Source of the DNA: an uncultured Porphyromonadaceae bacterium
Lineage (GTDB): Bacteria; Bacteroidota; Bacteroidia; Bacteroidales; Muribaculaceae
Length of the DNA: 49,582 bases
Direction of reading: 5' to 3'
Assembly (NCBI GenBank): GCA_947643165.1
Contig: CANRVB010000019.1
Location: 1 to 49,582 of the forward strand
This document shows, piece after piece, positions 28,176-35,110 of the stretch. The position numbers were made by a program, and so were the translations under genes. The notes below the pieces were generated by a model. That model worked only from the letters and a program-made list of their open reading frames with translations. It did not search any database and had not been told where the DNA came from. The first letter of the stretch is position 1; each line of letters begins with the position of its first letter.

Positions 28176-28183
28176 CAAAGATA
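28176..28183 (-). promoter_or_regulatory. -7 box directly before the GNAT start codon
   Basis: The minus strand reads TATCTTTG. It ends only four bases upstream of the ATG (28,169-28,171), so transcription would begin at or beside the start codon. Confidence 0.5.
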
Positions 28184-28308
28184 ACGCTTTTTCGGCGGTA
28201 TTAAGTATCATAAGACTTCGTAGCGGCCGGATCTGACAATGTATCAAGACCTCTGATGATATATACGTTTGGCTGGATTGATCGAGCATAAACAAGAAAC
28301 GCATTGTG

Positions 28309-28923
28309 TCATAGAGCCAGGATAGCACACTGCAATAAGTCAAGGAAGCGGGCGGCGTGCGCGCCATCCATCTGAGTGTGGTGGAACTGGAATGAGACGG
28401 TGAGTGTGGTTTTGAACAGGTGTCTCCTGTATCTGCCCCAAATCATGAACGGGTTGTTGAAGATGCCACTATACATTCCCACTGCTCCATCGATATCGTA
28501 TTGGGCGAGTGCGGAGGTGCCGATTACCATGCTGTCGGGCATGTCATGGTTCTCACAACTTTCAGCCACCTGTCGGGTAAGGCGGAGATAATCGGAATTG
28601 AATATCTCCGGATTTTCTGAAAATGGGATATCGCATGAACTGACTTCGCCCAGACTGTTTGCTACTATGGTATTGACGGCAATGGTATCGTATTCAATAA
28701 GTTTGCCATCGACCGGGAGCATCCGGAATTCCTTTACCTGCGAAGCCGCACTTCCGATGCACCAGCACATGAGCATATTGAATTTAAGTCCACGCTTCCG
28801 GCTCACTTTCAATAATCGGGTAACATTGAGGGTCTTGAAGAACGTTACCATAGGCATCGGTGCGTTCATCCACATATCGAAGGCGTAGGCTCTTGTAGTT
28901 TCCTTAGGGTTTACTTCTTTCAT
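28309..28923 (-). CDS. Chloramphenicol acetyltransferase-like acyltransferase
   Basis: A 204-residue protein of the CAT fold when started at ATG 28,923; the longer frame adds 19 unlikely residues that run past the -7 box at 28,935-28,942. The active-site motif HHTQMDG (H181, H182, D186) near the C-terminus is the CAT signature HHxxxDG. Other landmarks are PMPMVTFFKTLNVTRLLK near the start and the GMYSGIFNNPFMIWGRY strand. Classical CATs are about 213-219 residues, so the size fits. It may acetylate chloramphenicol or another hydroxylated molecule; resistance cannot be claimed from sequence. It is the last gene of a leftward cluster and follows an AraC regulator gene. Confidence 0.82.
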   Translation of the reverse strand: MKEVNPKETTRAYAFDMWMNAPMPMVTFFKTLNVTRLLKVSRKRGLKFNMLMCWCIGSAASQVKEFRMLPVDGKLIEYDTIAVNTIVANSLGEVSSCDIPFSENPEIFNSDYLRLTRQVAESCENHDMPDSMVIGTSALAQYDIDGAVGMYSGIFNNPFMIWGRYRRHLFKTTLTVSFQFHHTQMDGAHAARFLDLLQCAILAL

Positions 28924-28934
28924 TTTTTTTGCGG

Positions 28935-28942
28935 CAAAATTA
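28935..28942 (-). promoter_or_regulatory. -7 box for the CAT-like gene
   Basis: The minus strand reads TAATTTTG, matching TAnnTTTG, 11 bases upstream of the ATG at 28,923. This supports the shorter start for the CAT-like protein and gives it a separate transcript beside any read-through from the AraC gene. Confidence 0.5.
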
Positions 28943-28980
28943 GCGCATTGCCGTTGCCTACGATAGAAGAAAAGGGACAT

Positions 28981-29778
28981 TCAAAATGGCGAGGCAAATA
29001 AATCGGAATACACAGGTTGTGTTTTCAGCAATTCTGCCGGGGTGATACCTGAATAGCGGCGGCACTCACGGATAAAATGCGACTGGTCGGCGTATCCGCA
29101 AGAGTAGGCTATGTCGGTAAAATCATGGTTGCCGTTCTGCATGAGCCATAGCGATTTCTGAAAACGTACCACGGAGGAATATTCCTTTGGTTTCATCCCG
29201 ACAGCATTGAAAAACACCCGCTCAAACTGCTTCCGGCCAAGGCAAGCGAGTTGCGCCATATTTTCTACGCTGGTGGCATTATCAATGAATAAATGTTTCA
29301 GCGAAGCACCCACTCTTTTGAAATTGTAAATTGCAGTATCTTCCAACCTTGATAACAGGCACTTCTCAATCAGTTTGATAGCCTCAATCGAATCTTTAGC
29401 ACTAAGCACATCATCGGCAAGTATATTCAGCCATTTGTTACCAAGTGAATAGCCGTCGATCTCATGATTGTAGAATGACGATACCGGAATATTGAACATA
29501 GTGCCGATGGCATGGGGATGGAACACAACGACAATAGTTTCAACATCGCCCGATGATTGAATCCTTGCCGGGAAGTTGACTTGACCGCTTATGGAAAAAC
29601 ATGCTTGTTCAGTCACCAATTCCGGAATATAAAATTGACTGCGACGATGAAAAATCAGTTGCGGACATCCGATTGGAAAGGTCAGAGCTTCCTGGTTTTC
29701 ATTAGTCCTCAGAATCCAATAATAGCGTATGAAGGGCTGTAGCCTCGCGCTTGGTAAGAAATATCTAAATATGTTCAT
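28981..29778 (-). CDS. AraC family transcriptional regulator
   Basis: A 265-residue regulator with an N-terminal DUF6597-like sensory domain (FRYFLPSARLQPFIRYYWILRT, FPIGCPQLIFHRR) and a C-terminal AraC-type double HTH (about 170-255: SVENMAQLACLGRKQFERVFFNAVGMKPKEYSSVVRFQKSL, then DFTDIAYSCGYADQSHFIRECRRYSGITPAEL). The start lies 12 bases after the flavoprotein stop, so the two are co-transcribed. It probably controls the surrounding detoxification-type genes, including the flavoprotein and CAT-like gene; the inducer is unknown. Confidence 0.9.
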   Translation of the reverse strand: MNIFRYFLPSARLQPFIRYYWILRTNENQEALTFPIGCPQLIFHRRSQFYIPELVTEQACFSISGQVNFPARIQSSGDVETIVVVFHPHAIGTMFNIPVSSFYNHEIDGYSLGNKWLNILADDVLSAKDSIEAIKLIEKCLLSRLEDTAIYNFKRVGASLKHLFIDNATSVENMAQLACLGRKQFERVFFNAVGMKPKEYSSVVRFQKSLWLMQNGNHDFTDIAYSCGYADQSHFIRECRRYSGITPAELLKTQPVYSDLFASPF

Positions 29779-29790
29779 CCCTTACCATTG

Positions 29791-30357
29791 TTAGTCTAAT
29801 TTTTTGAGGATCCATGCCATGTTTTGTCCGAGATTACGCATGTTTGCCGTTCCTTCCTCGTCATTCATAACATCGCCAATCTCTCTACCATAAACCATAT
29901 TCCAGTATGTGGAGCCTACCACTATCATTTCTTTGTTCAGCATGAAATGATTCATCGTATCTACGGCTGTCATGCCTCCTGCACGGCGTACAGCGGCAAC
30001 AGAAGCCCCCACCTTATGCTTCAATAATCCGGGATTGGTAGCAACCACAACACCGCCACGGTCAAGAAACGCTTTCATTTTTGACGATACGTCAGCGGAA
30101 TATACCGGAGAACCGAGTATGATGCCATCGGCTTCAACCATACTGTTGAATACTTCGATGAAGCCATCATTTTTGAAAACGCAGTTTTTCTTGCCCTTGC
30201 AAGCGAAGCAAGCGCGACACGGCTGAATATCAATATCCGCCAACTGAATCAGTTCCGTTTCAATACCGGCCTTATTCAGTTCTTCAAAAACCGTTTTGAT
30301 TATTATCGCAGTGTTGCCTTCTTTGTGGGAACTGCCGTTAATACCTATTACTTTCAT
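29791..30357 (-). CDS. Flavodoxin-fold NAD(P)H-dependent oxidoreductase
   Basis: A 188-residue FMN-binding oxidoreductase of the same subfamily as the protein at 1605-2234. It has the INGSSHKEGNT phosphate loop, a cysteine group in PCRACFACKGKKNCVF (C-x2-C-x2-C-x5-C), and GSPVYSADVSSKMKAFLDR. The C-terminal MRNLGQNMAWILKKL matches its paralogue. It probably reduces quinones or similar electrophiles, perhaps with an iron-sulfur cluster. It lies between a GNAT gene (22-base gap upstream) and an AraC regulator (12-base gap downstream) on one transcript. Confidence 0.87.
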   Translation of the reverse strand: MKVIGINGSSHKEGNTAIIIKTVFEELNKAGIETELIQLADIDIQPCRACFACKGKKNCVFKNDGFIEVFNSMVEADGIILGSPVYSADVSSKMKAFLDRGGVVVATNPGLLKHKVGASVAAVRRAGGMTAVDTMNHFMLNKEMIVVGSTYWNMVYGREIGDVMNDEEGTANMRNLGQNMAWILKKLD

Positions 30358-30379
30358 ATAGATTTCGTCAGTTTATCCA

Positions 30380-30910
30380 TTATAGAAAATCATGTATTTG
30401 TTGAGATTCAACAAACTCCATTTCTATGCAATACCAAATCTCACCGAGGCAAGTGTAGCTTTCAGTCTCTTCTTTTTGAACTTGCTTGAATCCCGCAGCT
30501 TCATAACAATGTATTGCAGATGGATTATTTTCAAATACACCAAGCGATACTTTAGTCGCATCTAATTCTTTGTGGGCATAATCAACCGCCATGCCGACAA
30601 GTTTTTTACCCAATCCGAGACCTCGCTTTGCATCATCAACTATTACGAATCCAAGTCGCCATTCTGAATTTTCAGGGGTTGGCTTTCTGAGTGTTATATA
30701 ACCAATGACTTCGGCGGCATCAACCATAGTAAGAGCGATTGATGAATGTCTGTCTATGAATTTGTCATGAAATGAGTTAATATCATTTGCCGTGACAGGG
30801 TAACGCGAATACCTGTCGGCACACCATTGACGCATTTGATACTCGCTTTTCAACCATCCGGCAATAATATTTGCGTCAGCCGGATGAAATTCTCTCAATC
30901 GCACGTTCAT
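30380..30910 (-). CDS. GNAT family N-acetyltransferase (RimJ/RimL-like)
   Basis: A 176-residue GNAT protein of the RimJ/RimL-like type. The N-terminal strand and helix are NVRLREFHPADANIIAGWLKSEYQMRQWC. Motif A is VIVDDAKRGLGLGKKLVGMAVDYA (R-G-L-G-L-G), followed by KVSLGVFENNPSAIHCYEAAGFKQV, all canonical. Its start codon overlaps the stop of the 49-residue ORF upstream in an ATGA arrangement, so the two are probably coupled. It precedes the flavoprotein gene by 22 bases. The substrate is unknown. Confidence 0.88.
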   Translation of the reverse strand: MNVRLREFHPADANIIAGWLKSEYQMRQWCADRYSRYPVTANDINSFHDKFIDRHSSIALTMVDAAEVIGYITLRKPTPENSEWRLGFVIVDDAKRGLGLGKKLVGMAVDYAHKELDATKVSLGVFENNPSAIHCYEAAGFKQVQKEETESYTCLGEIWYCIEMEFVESQQIHDFL

Positions 30911-31056
30911 GGTCTGTAAGCACGCTTTATTTCACTGATTGATTTGCCACCGATACCGAAATTTTCATCAGGGGGTTCCTTGATGGTTATAGTGAAGAAC
31001 TGCTCCGGGATATGAATAAACGCTATTAGTGCAATTGCAGCAAATATATACTGCAT
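30907..31056 (-). CDS. 49-residue small membrane-type protein
   Basis: A short ORF that conventional length cut-offs miss. Reading leftward from ATG at 31,054-31,056, it begins M-Q-Y-I-F-A-A-I-A-L-I-A-F-I-H-I-P, a hydrophobic helix of about 16 residues. A polar tail follows with K-E-P-P-D and G-I-G-G-K, ending R-A-Y-R-P. The stop TGA (30,907-30,909) overlaps the GNAT start in an ATGA junction, and the ORF begins 33 bases after the stop of the DJ-1 gene. Tight packing and coupling suggest it is real; it could equally be the tail of a degraded larger gene. No function is recognised. Confidence 0.5.
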   Translation of the reverse strand: MQYIFAAIALIAFIHIPEQFFTITIKEPPDENFGIGGKSISEIKRAYRP

Positions 31057-31089
31057 TATCCGGTAAAACCGTAGTGCCTCATAGCTTTA

Positions 31090-31695
31090 TTATTTGAATA
31101 ACTCGCAGAATCCCTGCTTGTTGAACTGATAGTACATCTCGATTCGCTCGGGGGTGTCGTTTTCAAGAAGCGACAACAATTCTTTGGCAAATTCAAGTGT
31201 GGCCGAACCGTTGGCTGTCACAATGTTGGTATCTGAGACGGCCTGTACATTTACATATCCGTTGGGGTTAGTGTAGTTTTCTCCGCCCCATATCTTCAAC
31301 TGCTCAATTCCGTTGCCGGTGTGCTTGATGTTGTTGAGGAAACCATGCTTCGCCATGAAAGAAGCGGCGTTGCAGATGGCTCCGATAATTTTTCCTTTTT
31401 CGATGGCATGCCTAACTATGGGCACAACTTTGTCGGCAATGGGTGTTGTCCATCCGAAACCGCCAATAAGAACGAGAGCGGCGTAGTCTTCCGGCATTGT
31501 GTCGAATGAATAGTCGGGCAACAGATGGAAACCTCCGATTGACTTGACCGGGTTCATTGTCGGAGCGACAACCTTGTTGACGTATTTCGGATTTTCTTTC
31601 AAAGCATACTCATCGGAAGCAACTGCTTCGGCAAGATAAACCATCTCATGCTCCGCAAAATCCGGAAGCAGAATATATAAGATTTCGTTGTTCAT
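31090..31695 (-). CDS. DJ-1/PfpI family protein
   Basis: A 201-residue protein of the DJ-1/PfpI superfamily when started at ATG 31,695 (MNNEILYILLPDFAEHE); the longer frame runs into a leader hairpin and is not credible. It has the early ILLPDFAEHEMVYLAEA strand-helix, the DYAALVLIGGFGW strand, the nucleophile elbow GKIIGAICNAASFMAKHG with its cysteine, and a late NIVTANGSATLEFAKELL segment. Members act as stress chaperones, deglycase-like enzymes or hydratases; the exact role is uncertain. It is preceded by a long structured leader RNA with its own -7 box and followed by the 49-residue ORF and GNAT, probably one operon. Confidence 0.85.
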   Translation of the reverse strand: MNNEILYILLPDFAEHEMVYLAEAVASDEYALKENPKYVNKVVAPTMNPVKSIGGFHLLPDYSFDTMPEDYAALVLIGGFGWTTPIADKVVPIVRHAIEKGKIIGAICNAASFMAKHGFLNNIKHTGNGIEQLKIWGGENYTNPNGYVNVQAVSDTNIVTANGSATLEFAKELLSLLENDTPERIEMYYQFNKQGFCELFK

Positions 31696-31700
31696 GTCTA

Positions 31701-31767
31701 TTGAATTATGCCCATCAGTCCGATTGAGCTGATTATTAAAATGCAGAAGCGCGGACTGCCAATTCAA
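31701..31767 (-). promoter_or_regulatory. Hairpin directly upstream of the DJ-1 start codon
   Basis: Two nested perfect stems, TTGAATT/AATTCAA (31,701-31,707 with 31,761-31,767) and CAGTCCG/CGGACTG (31,716-31,722 with 31,752-31,758), enclose an A/T-rich loop. The base of the hairpin lies five bases before the ATG at 31,695, where it could cover the ribosome-binding region. Confidence 0.5.
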
Positions 31768-31770
31768 CAT

Positions 31771-31980
31771 TCTAAGTCGAAGGTCGTAGGAAACCTAAAT
31801 GCACGAATGTAGAATAGCAGCCCACGCCGTATGCGTGAGAACCGCTATGCTATCCTTGTGCAGTGTCTTGAATTTCTTTGACAAGCAAAGCGGCAAGCCG
31901 ATGACCTACGTTCTCGACTTACAAGAGAGCATATCGCTTCTTATTTACCAAAATGTCGGGATAGAGCTGCGCTCTATCCA
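31771..31980 (-). ncRNA. Candidate structured RNA or leader of the DJ-1 operon
   Basis: Reading leftward from the -7 box at 31,985-31,992, the predicted transcript begins with a perfect 9-bp hairpin GGATAGAGC-GCA-GCTCTATCC (31,959-31,979). A long-range stem then closes a multi-branched domain: TAAGTCGA/TCGACTTA (31,914-31,921 with 31,773-31,780) and CGTAGG/CCTACG (31,905-31,910 with 31,785-31,790). Inside it is a rod of TGCAC/GTGCA, GGATAGCA/TGCTATTC and CACGC/GCGTG (31,858-31,862 with 31,800-31,804; 31,848-31,855 with 31,812-31,819; 31,833-31,837 with 31,823-31,827). The pairing is too ordered for chance. It may be a cis-regulatory leader, an independent small RNA, or a known family such as a 6S-like RNA; I cannot run a covariance search. 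Confidence 0.55.
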
Positions 31981-31984
31981 CATG

Positions 31985-31992
31985 CAAAGTTA
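31985..31992 (-). promoter_or_regulatory. -7 box for the structured leader
   Basis: The minus strand reads TAACTTTG, matching TAnnTTTG. The predicted transcript start is just downstream, next to the first hairpin (31,959-31,979), and about 285 bases ahead of the DJ-1 start. No clear TTTG was found at -33. Confidence 0.5.
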
Positions 31993-32081
31993 CTGAATTG
32001 TTTTGAGATCTTAACGATCAGGCGTGGTGACCTGACTGATTTTCGGTTGATATTTTCGTCGGTAAAAGGTCGGGATTCGGG

Positions 32082-33158
32082 TTACTCGGTGAGATATTTC
32101 ACGAAGAAGGCCGCAATCTCATCCATCGGGATTATATGGAGCTGATCGTAGAGATCGCAATGCGATGCGCCTTTCACGGTGAGCATCTGCTTGTTGTCGC
32201 CCTTGAGCATGGCGAAGGTGTCCTTGCTGAAGTAATAGGAATGGGCCTTGTCGCCATGCACTATGAGGACGGCGCTCTCCAGCTCGTCGGCATAGTCAAA
32301 GAACTTGAAGTTGAGGAAGGGTAGATTGGATGTCATGTTCCAGCCGTCGGTGGAGTTTCCCGAACGGACGTGGTAGCCACGCGGAGTCTTGTAGTAAGCG
32401 TGATAGTCCTTTACAAACTGCGGGGCATCGTCGGGCAGCGGATCGGCAACGCCGGCGGCACGCTTATAACTGCCGTTGCGGAAATCAAGAGTGCGCTGGG
32501 CCGCCATCGCCGCCCGCTTGGCGTTACGCTGTCGAGGTGTGTTCTCCGAGTCAAAGTAGCCGTTTGCATTGACACGGGTCATGTCGTACATTGTCGAGGC
32601 TACGGTGGCCTTTATGCGCGGGTCGTTAATGGCCGACTGGATTGCGATGCCGCCCCAGCCGCATATACCGAGGATTCCCACTTTCTGAGGATCAACGTCA
32701 TCGCGGCTCAGGAGGTAGTCGACAGCCGCGGAGAAGTCCTCAACATTGATGTCGGGTGAGGCAACGCGGCGGGGCATGCCGCCACTCTCGCCCGTAAACG
32801 AGGGGTCGAAGGCTATTGTCAGGAAGCCTCGTTGGGCGAGCTGCTGGGCATACAGACCTGATGACTGTTCTTTTACGGCTCCGAACGGGCCGCTCACCGC
32901 AATGGCTGCCAGTTTTCCGTTTGCGCCCTGGGGCTTGTAGATATCGGCGGCGAGAGGTATGCCGTAACGGTTGACGAAAACCACCTTAGAGTGGTCAACA
33001 TTATCGCTTTTAGGGAATACTTTATCCCACTCCTGAGTGAGTTCCAGCTTTTCTACGGGAGCTAATGCTTTGTCGGTATTCATATCATATATTTCGATTG
33101 GTTTTGCTGTGATGGCACCGAATGCCAGTAGGGTTGACAATATGATCTGATGTCTCAT
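32082..33158 (-). CDS. Secreted alpha/beta hydrolase (YcjY/dienelactone-hydrolase-like)
   Basis: A 358-residue exported hydrolase with a short signal peptide (MRHQIILSTLLAFGAITA). The fold landmarks are LAAIAVSGPFGAVKEQSSGLYAQ, AFDPSFTGESGG, the nucleophile elbow GILGICGWGG (C166 in the nucleophile position), the acid in VLIVHGDKAHSYY and the histidine in VKGASHCDLYD. The GICGWGG elbow and the MYDM and YHAYYKTPRGYH stretches are typical of the YcjY-like group, which is not biochemically defined. The gene is on the same strand as, and upstream of, the DJ-1 cluster but separated from it by about 390 bases including a promoter, so it is likely a separate unit. Confidence 0.83.
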   Translation of the reverse strand: MRHQIILSTLLAFGAITAKPIEIYDMNTDKALAPVEKLELTQEWDKVFPKSDNVDHSKVVFVNRYGIPLAADIYKPQGANGKLAAIAVSGPFGAVKEQSSGLYAQQLAQRGFLTIAFDPSFTGESGGMPRRVASPDINVEDFSAAVDYLLSRDDVDPQKVGILGICGWGGIAIQSAINDPRIKATVASTMYDMTRVNANGYFDSENTPRQRNAKRAAMAAQRTLDFRNGSYKRAAGVADPLPDDAPQFVKDYHAYYKTPRGYHVRSGNSTDGWNMTSNLPFLNFKFFDYADELESAVLIVHGDKAHSYYFSKDTFAMLKGDNKQMLTVKGASHCDLYDQLHIIPMDEIAAFFVKYLTE

Positions 33159-33194
33159 TACTCTGCATTGTTATTGTGATCTGTCAATCTGATG

Positions 33195-33202
33195 CAAAGG
33201 TA
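33195..33202 (-). promoter_or_regulatory. -7 box for the alpha/beta hydrolase
   Basis: The minus strand reads TACCTTTG, matching TAnnTTTG, 37 bases upstream of the start codon at 33,158. Confidence 0.5.
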
Positions 33203-33352
33203 GTAATGATCAAACCGGAATAATGACCTGAATTGTGGGAATGACAACCCGAAATGCAGATCGTTGAATTGCAGCGTGCTGTGGCAAATTGTTGTAGGCC
33301 ATGCATTGATTGTTGCGTCGCGGCGTCGTAACCAGCTTCGTTTAATGCTTCA

Positions 33353-33387
33353 TTTGTAGGCAATATCCCCAGGATTGAGTAAATTTG
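33353..33387 (+). promoter_or_regulatory. Promoter of the nitroreductase gene
   Basis: TTTG at 33,353-33,356 and TAAATTTG at 33,380-33,387 are 23 bases apart, slightly wider than the usual 19-21. The leader before the ATG at 33,460 would be about 65 bases. Confidence 0.5.
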
Positions 33388-33459
33388 CAACAATTAACCG
33401 CAGGCAATCCAGCGATAATAATTAGGGAATTATAACTGCAAACATTGATAATAAGAAAA

Positions 33460-33996
33460 ATGGAATGTGAATTGAATAATCCGGCTTATCTAAACATACT
33501 CACAAGAGTGAGTGTGCGTAGATATACTGATGAGCCTGTTTCGGATGAACTGGTGATGGCGATTCTCCGTGCGGCCATGAGCGCACCCTCGGGGGTGAAC
33601 AAGCAACCATGGGACTTCATCATTGTGAATGATAAGGCGTTGCTAAGTCAGTTAGCAGAAGCCTTACCATATGCAAAGATGACCGCCAGTGCGCCTATGG
33701 CAATAGTTGTCTGTGGAAACAAGGAGCGTATGCTGTCGGGAGTAGATGATGCATTATGGGAGCAAGACTGTTCGGCTGCATCAGAGAATATCCTTCTGGC
33801 AGCCCATGCCCTTGGGCTGGGTGGCGTATGGACATGCCTTTATCCACATGCCGATAGAATTGAATCGGCCAGGCAAATTCTCAATATCAGAGAGGAACTG
33901 ATACCGTTCAACCTGATCCCTATTGGTCACCCGGAAAAAGCACACGTCCCAATGGACAAATGGAAGCCGGAGCGAATACATTATAACCGTTTCTAA
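33460..33996 (+). CDS. Nitroreductase family protein
   Basis: A 178-residue FMN-dependent nitroreductase-family protein starting at ATG 33,460; the upstream in-frame TTG adds only five residues. The family signatures are SVRRYTDEPVSDELVMAILRAAMSAPSGVNKQPWDFIIV at the N-terminus, and AASENILLAAHALGLGGVWTCLYP and FNLIPIGHPEK in the C-terminal half. It is the small, homodimeric type that oxidises NAD(P)H and reduces quinones, flavins or nitro compounds. It stands alone behind its own promoter and converges with the GIY-YIG gene. It fits the redox and detoxification theme of the neighbouring leftward cluster. Confidence 0.88.
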   Translation: MECELNNPAYLNILTRVSVRRYTDEPVSDELVMAILRAAMSAPSGVNKQPWDFIIVNDKALLSQLAEALPYAKMTASAPMAIVVCGNKERMLSGVDDALWEQDCSAASENILLAAHALGLGGVWTCLYPHADRIESARQILNIREELIPFNLIPIGHPEKAHVPMDKWKPERIHYNRF

Positions 33997-34101
33997 GGTG
34001 TTGTATAACAGCGGCAATATGGGTTTGTGATCAAGTGCAACCCATATTGCCCTGTTCTTTCTGGGCAACCGGATTTTGCTGCTGATCCGTATAAATCTTG
34101 T

Positions 34102-34635
34102 TTACTTCGCTTTAAGTATGTGTGTAAACCATGCTTCTAATGTGCTATATCCCTTTAGTTGCCGTGTAGAGGCAAATTCATATGGGAATTTTAGTGTTAT
34201 TGGTGGACAAGAAGAAGAGGAGCAATCCTTCTTTTTACCATTGTAATTACATGGAGGTTGGTTTTTATATATGAGTTTATTTTCTATGTCGGCTATATTA
34301 GTCATGTCATCAACAACCGCATAGCAATAGCCAATTACCTCATTCTGCTTTAATCTTTGCTCTCGGCGCCAACACACATGGTCGCTTTCAGACTGATGAG
34401 TCTGAGGTTGCCCATGCTCATTTATCCGCTTGCCCAAACAATTTGTTCTATCTTCAGCTTTGCCTATATACAGTAGCCGTTTTGGCTGAAAATATCCGCC
34501 ACTCATAACACCTGCATATGCTAAATATATACCTCCTTTCTCTAATCCGGAATTAAAACCCTGCACTCCCGTGTCAATGTCTGTTCCATCCGGGAAATCT
34601 GCAAAAGGAATAAAATTTGAAAATTCAAGTTTCAT
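34102..34635 (-). CDS. GIY-YIG domain protein
   Basis: A 177-residue protein with a GIY-YIG nuclease-like core: the G-G-I-Y-L-A-Y strand (about residue 35), L-L-Y-I-G-K-A (about 55), the basic helix GKRINEHGQ, and the acidic IENKLIYKNQPPCNYNGK, where the conserved glutamate sits. A C-terminal Cys/Ser-rich stretch (DCSSSSCPP) is unusual. Nicking or endonuclease activity is plausible, but small stand-alone GIY-YIG proteins have varied or unknown roles. It is AT-rich compared with genes to its left and lies about 260 bases from the mobile-element boundary, so it may itself belong to an older insertion. Confidence 0.7.
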   Translation of the reverse strand: MKLEFSNFIPFADFPDGTDIDTGVQGFNSGLEKGGIYLAYAGVMSGGYFQPKRLLYIGKAEDRTNCLGKRINEHGQPQTHQSESDHVCWRREQRLKQNEVIGYCYAVVDDMTNIADIENKLIYKNQPPCNYNGKKKDCSSSSCPPITLKFPYEFASTRQLKGYSTLEAWFTHILKAK

Positions 34636-34712
34636 GCTATCTTTTTTATTGTGTTGTATTTAAGTTACTGTTACTCGTGTACTGTATGCTTATGGATTAT
34701 GATTCGCAAACG

Positions 34713-34720
34713 CAAAGATA
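34713..34720 (-). promoter_or_regulatory. -7 box for the GIY-YIG gene
   Basis: The minus strand reads TATCTTTG, matching TAnnTTTG, 78 bases upstream of the start at 34,635. Confidence 0.45.
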
Positions 34721-34821
34721 TTCTTTAGGTGTTAAAAAATATTAAAGCATTCAAATTCGATTCATTCGGGTTGGTTTAAGGTGATTTATTTCGGTTGAAA
34801 TGGGGTGTAGGAGCGAGGTTG

Positions 34822-34840
34822 GTTGACACTGCGTTGACAC
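34822..34840 (+). repeat. 11-bp-period direct repeat outside the left core (possible relic arm sites)
   Basis: GTTGACAC occurs at 34,822-34,829 and again at 34,833-34,840, exactly 11 bases apart. This matches the period of the TTGGCTACCC pair at the element ends but has a different sequence, as if it were the arm-type site pair of another integrase. Confidence 0.5.
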
Positions 34841-34851
34841 GGACTGAATGC

Positions 34852-34892
34852 AAAAATCGCAAGTAATTGATTTTCAACTACTTGCGATTTTT
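34852..34892. terminator. Hairpin just left of the attL core
   Basis: Perfect 14-base arms, AAAAATCGCAAGTA (34,852-34,865) and TACTTGCGATTTTT (34,879-34,892), enclose a 13-base loop. It occupies the same place relative to the core as the hairpin at 49,491-49,524 at the right end. It may act as a terminator or belong to the attachment-site architecture. Confidence 0.55.
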
Positions 34893-34897
34893 ATATG

Positions 34898-34910
34898 GTG
34901 CCCAGAACAG
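34898..34910 (+). repeat. attL core candidate (13-bp direct repeat)
   Basis: GTGCCCAGAACAG is repeated exactly at 49,528-49,540, 14,630 bases away, with the integrase and arm repeats between. It resembles the reverse complement of a tRNA 3' end, but no cloverleaf can be folded around either copy. Between it and the integrase lies an ATAT-TGGTTT/AAACCA-ATAT dyad (about 34,931-34,959). Confidence 0.6.
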
Positions 34911-35025
34911 GCACAAATCCTAATTTTCAAATATTTGGTTTATTAAATAAAACCAATATGAACCAACGATTTAACTTTGGATAGTTTCACTTGATTTCTC
35001 AAATAAATCGGATATTTTGTCATTT

Positions 35026-35046
35026 TTGGCTACCCTTTGGCTACCC
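35026..35046 (+). repeat. Left arm-type site pair (TTGGCTACCC twice, 11-bp period)
   Basis: TTGGCTACCC occurs twice with one T between, and the whole 21-base unit is repeated exactly at 49,460-49,480. Paired direct repeats at both ends of an element are typical of arm-type binding sites for tyrosine recombinases. The unit lies upstream of the integrase -7 box (35,064-35,071), and a TTTG within it (35,036-35,039) could serve as a -33 element, so integrase binding could also repress its own promoter. Confidence 0.65.
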
Positions 35047-35063
35047 ATATCAAATAAATGTAT

Positions 35064-35071
35064 TATCTTTG
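35064..35071 (+). promoter_or_regulatory. -7 box of the integrase promoter
   Basis: TATCTTTG matches TAnnTTTG, 39 bases upstream of the integrase ATG. The nearest TTTG (35,036-35,039) is 24 bases upstream and lies within the arm repeat. Confidence 0.55.
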
Positions 35072-35110
35072 CAACCAAGAGAAACAAAGTAAACAATAGA
35101 ACCTTTAACA

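Noticed and set aside
28309..28923. Chloramphenicol resistance gene
   Set aside because: The CAT fold and HHxxxDG motif are clear, but many such enzymes act on other substrates; sequence alone does not show resistance.
31799..31996. Rightward 65-aa reading frame in the DJ-1 leader
   Set aside because: It lies inside the highly paired leader RNA, and its codons follow the stems; the region is better explained as structured RNA.
33184..33393. Leftward 69-aa reading frame between hydrolase and nitroreductase
   Set aside because: It overlaps the promoter region of both divergent genes, has odd composition, and matches nothing recognisable.
34898..34910. tRNA gene at the left core
   Set aside because: The core resembles the 3' end of a tRNA in reverse complement, but no acceptor, anticodon or D stem can be folded on either side, nor around the right copy.
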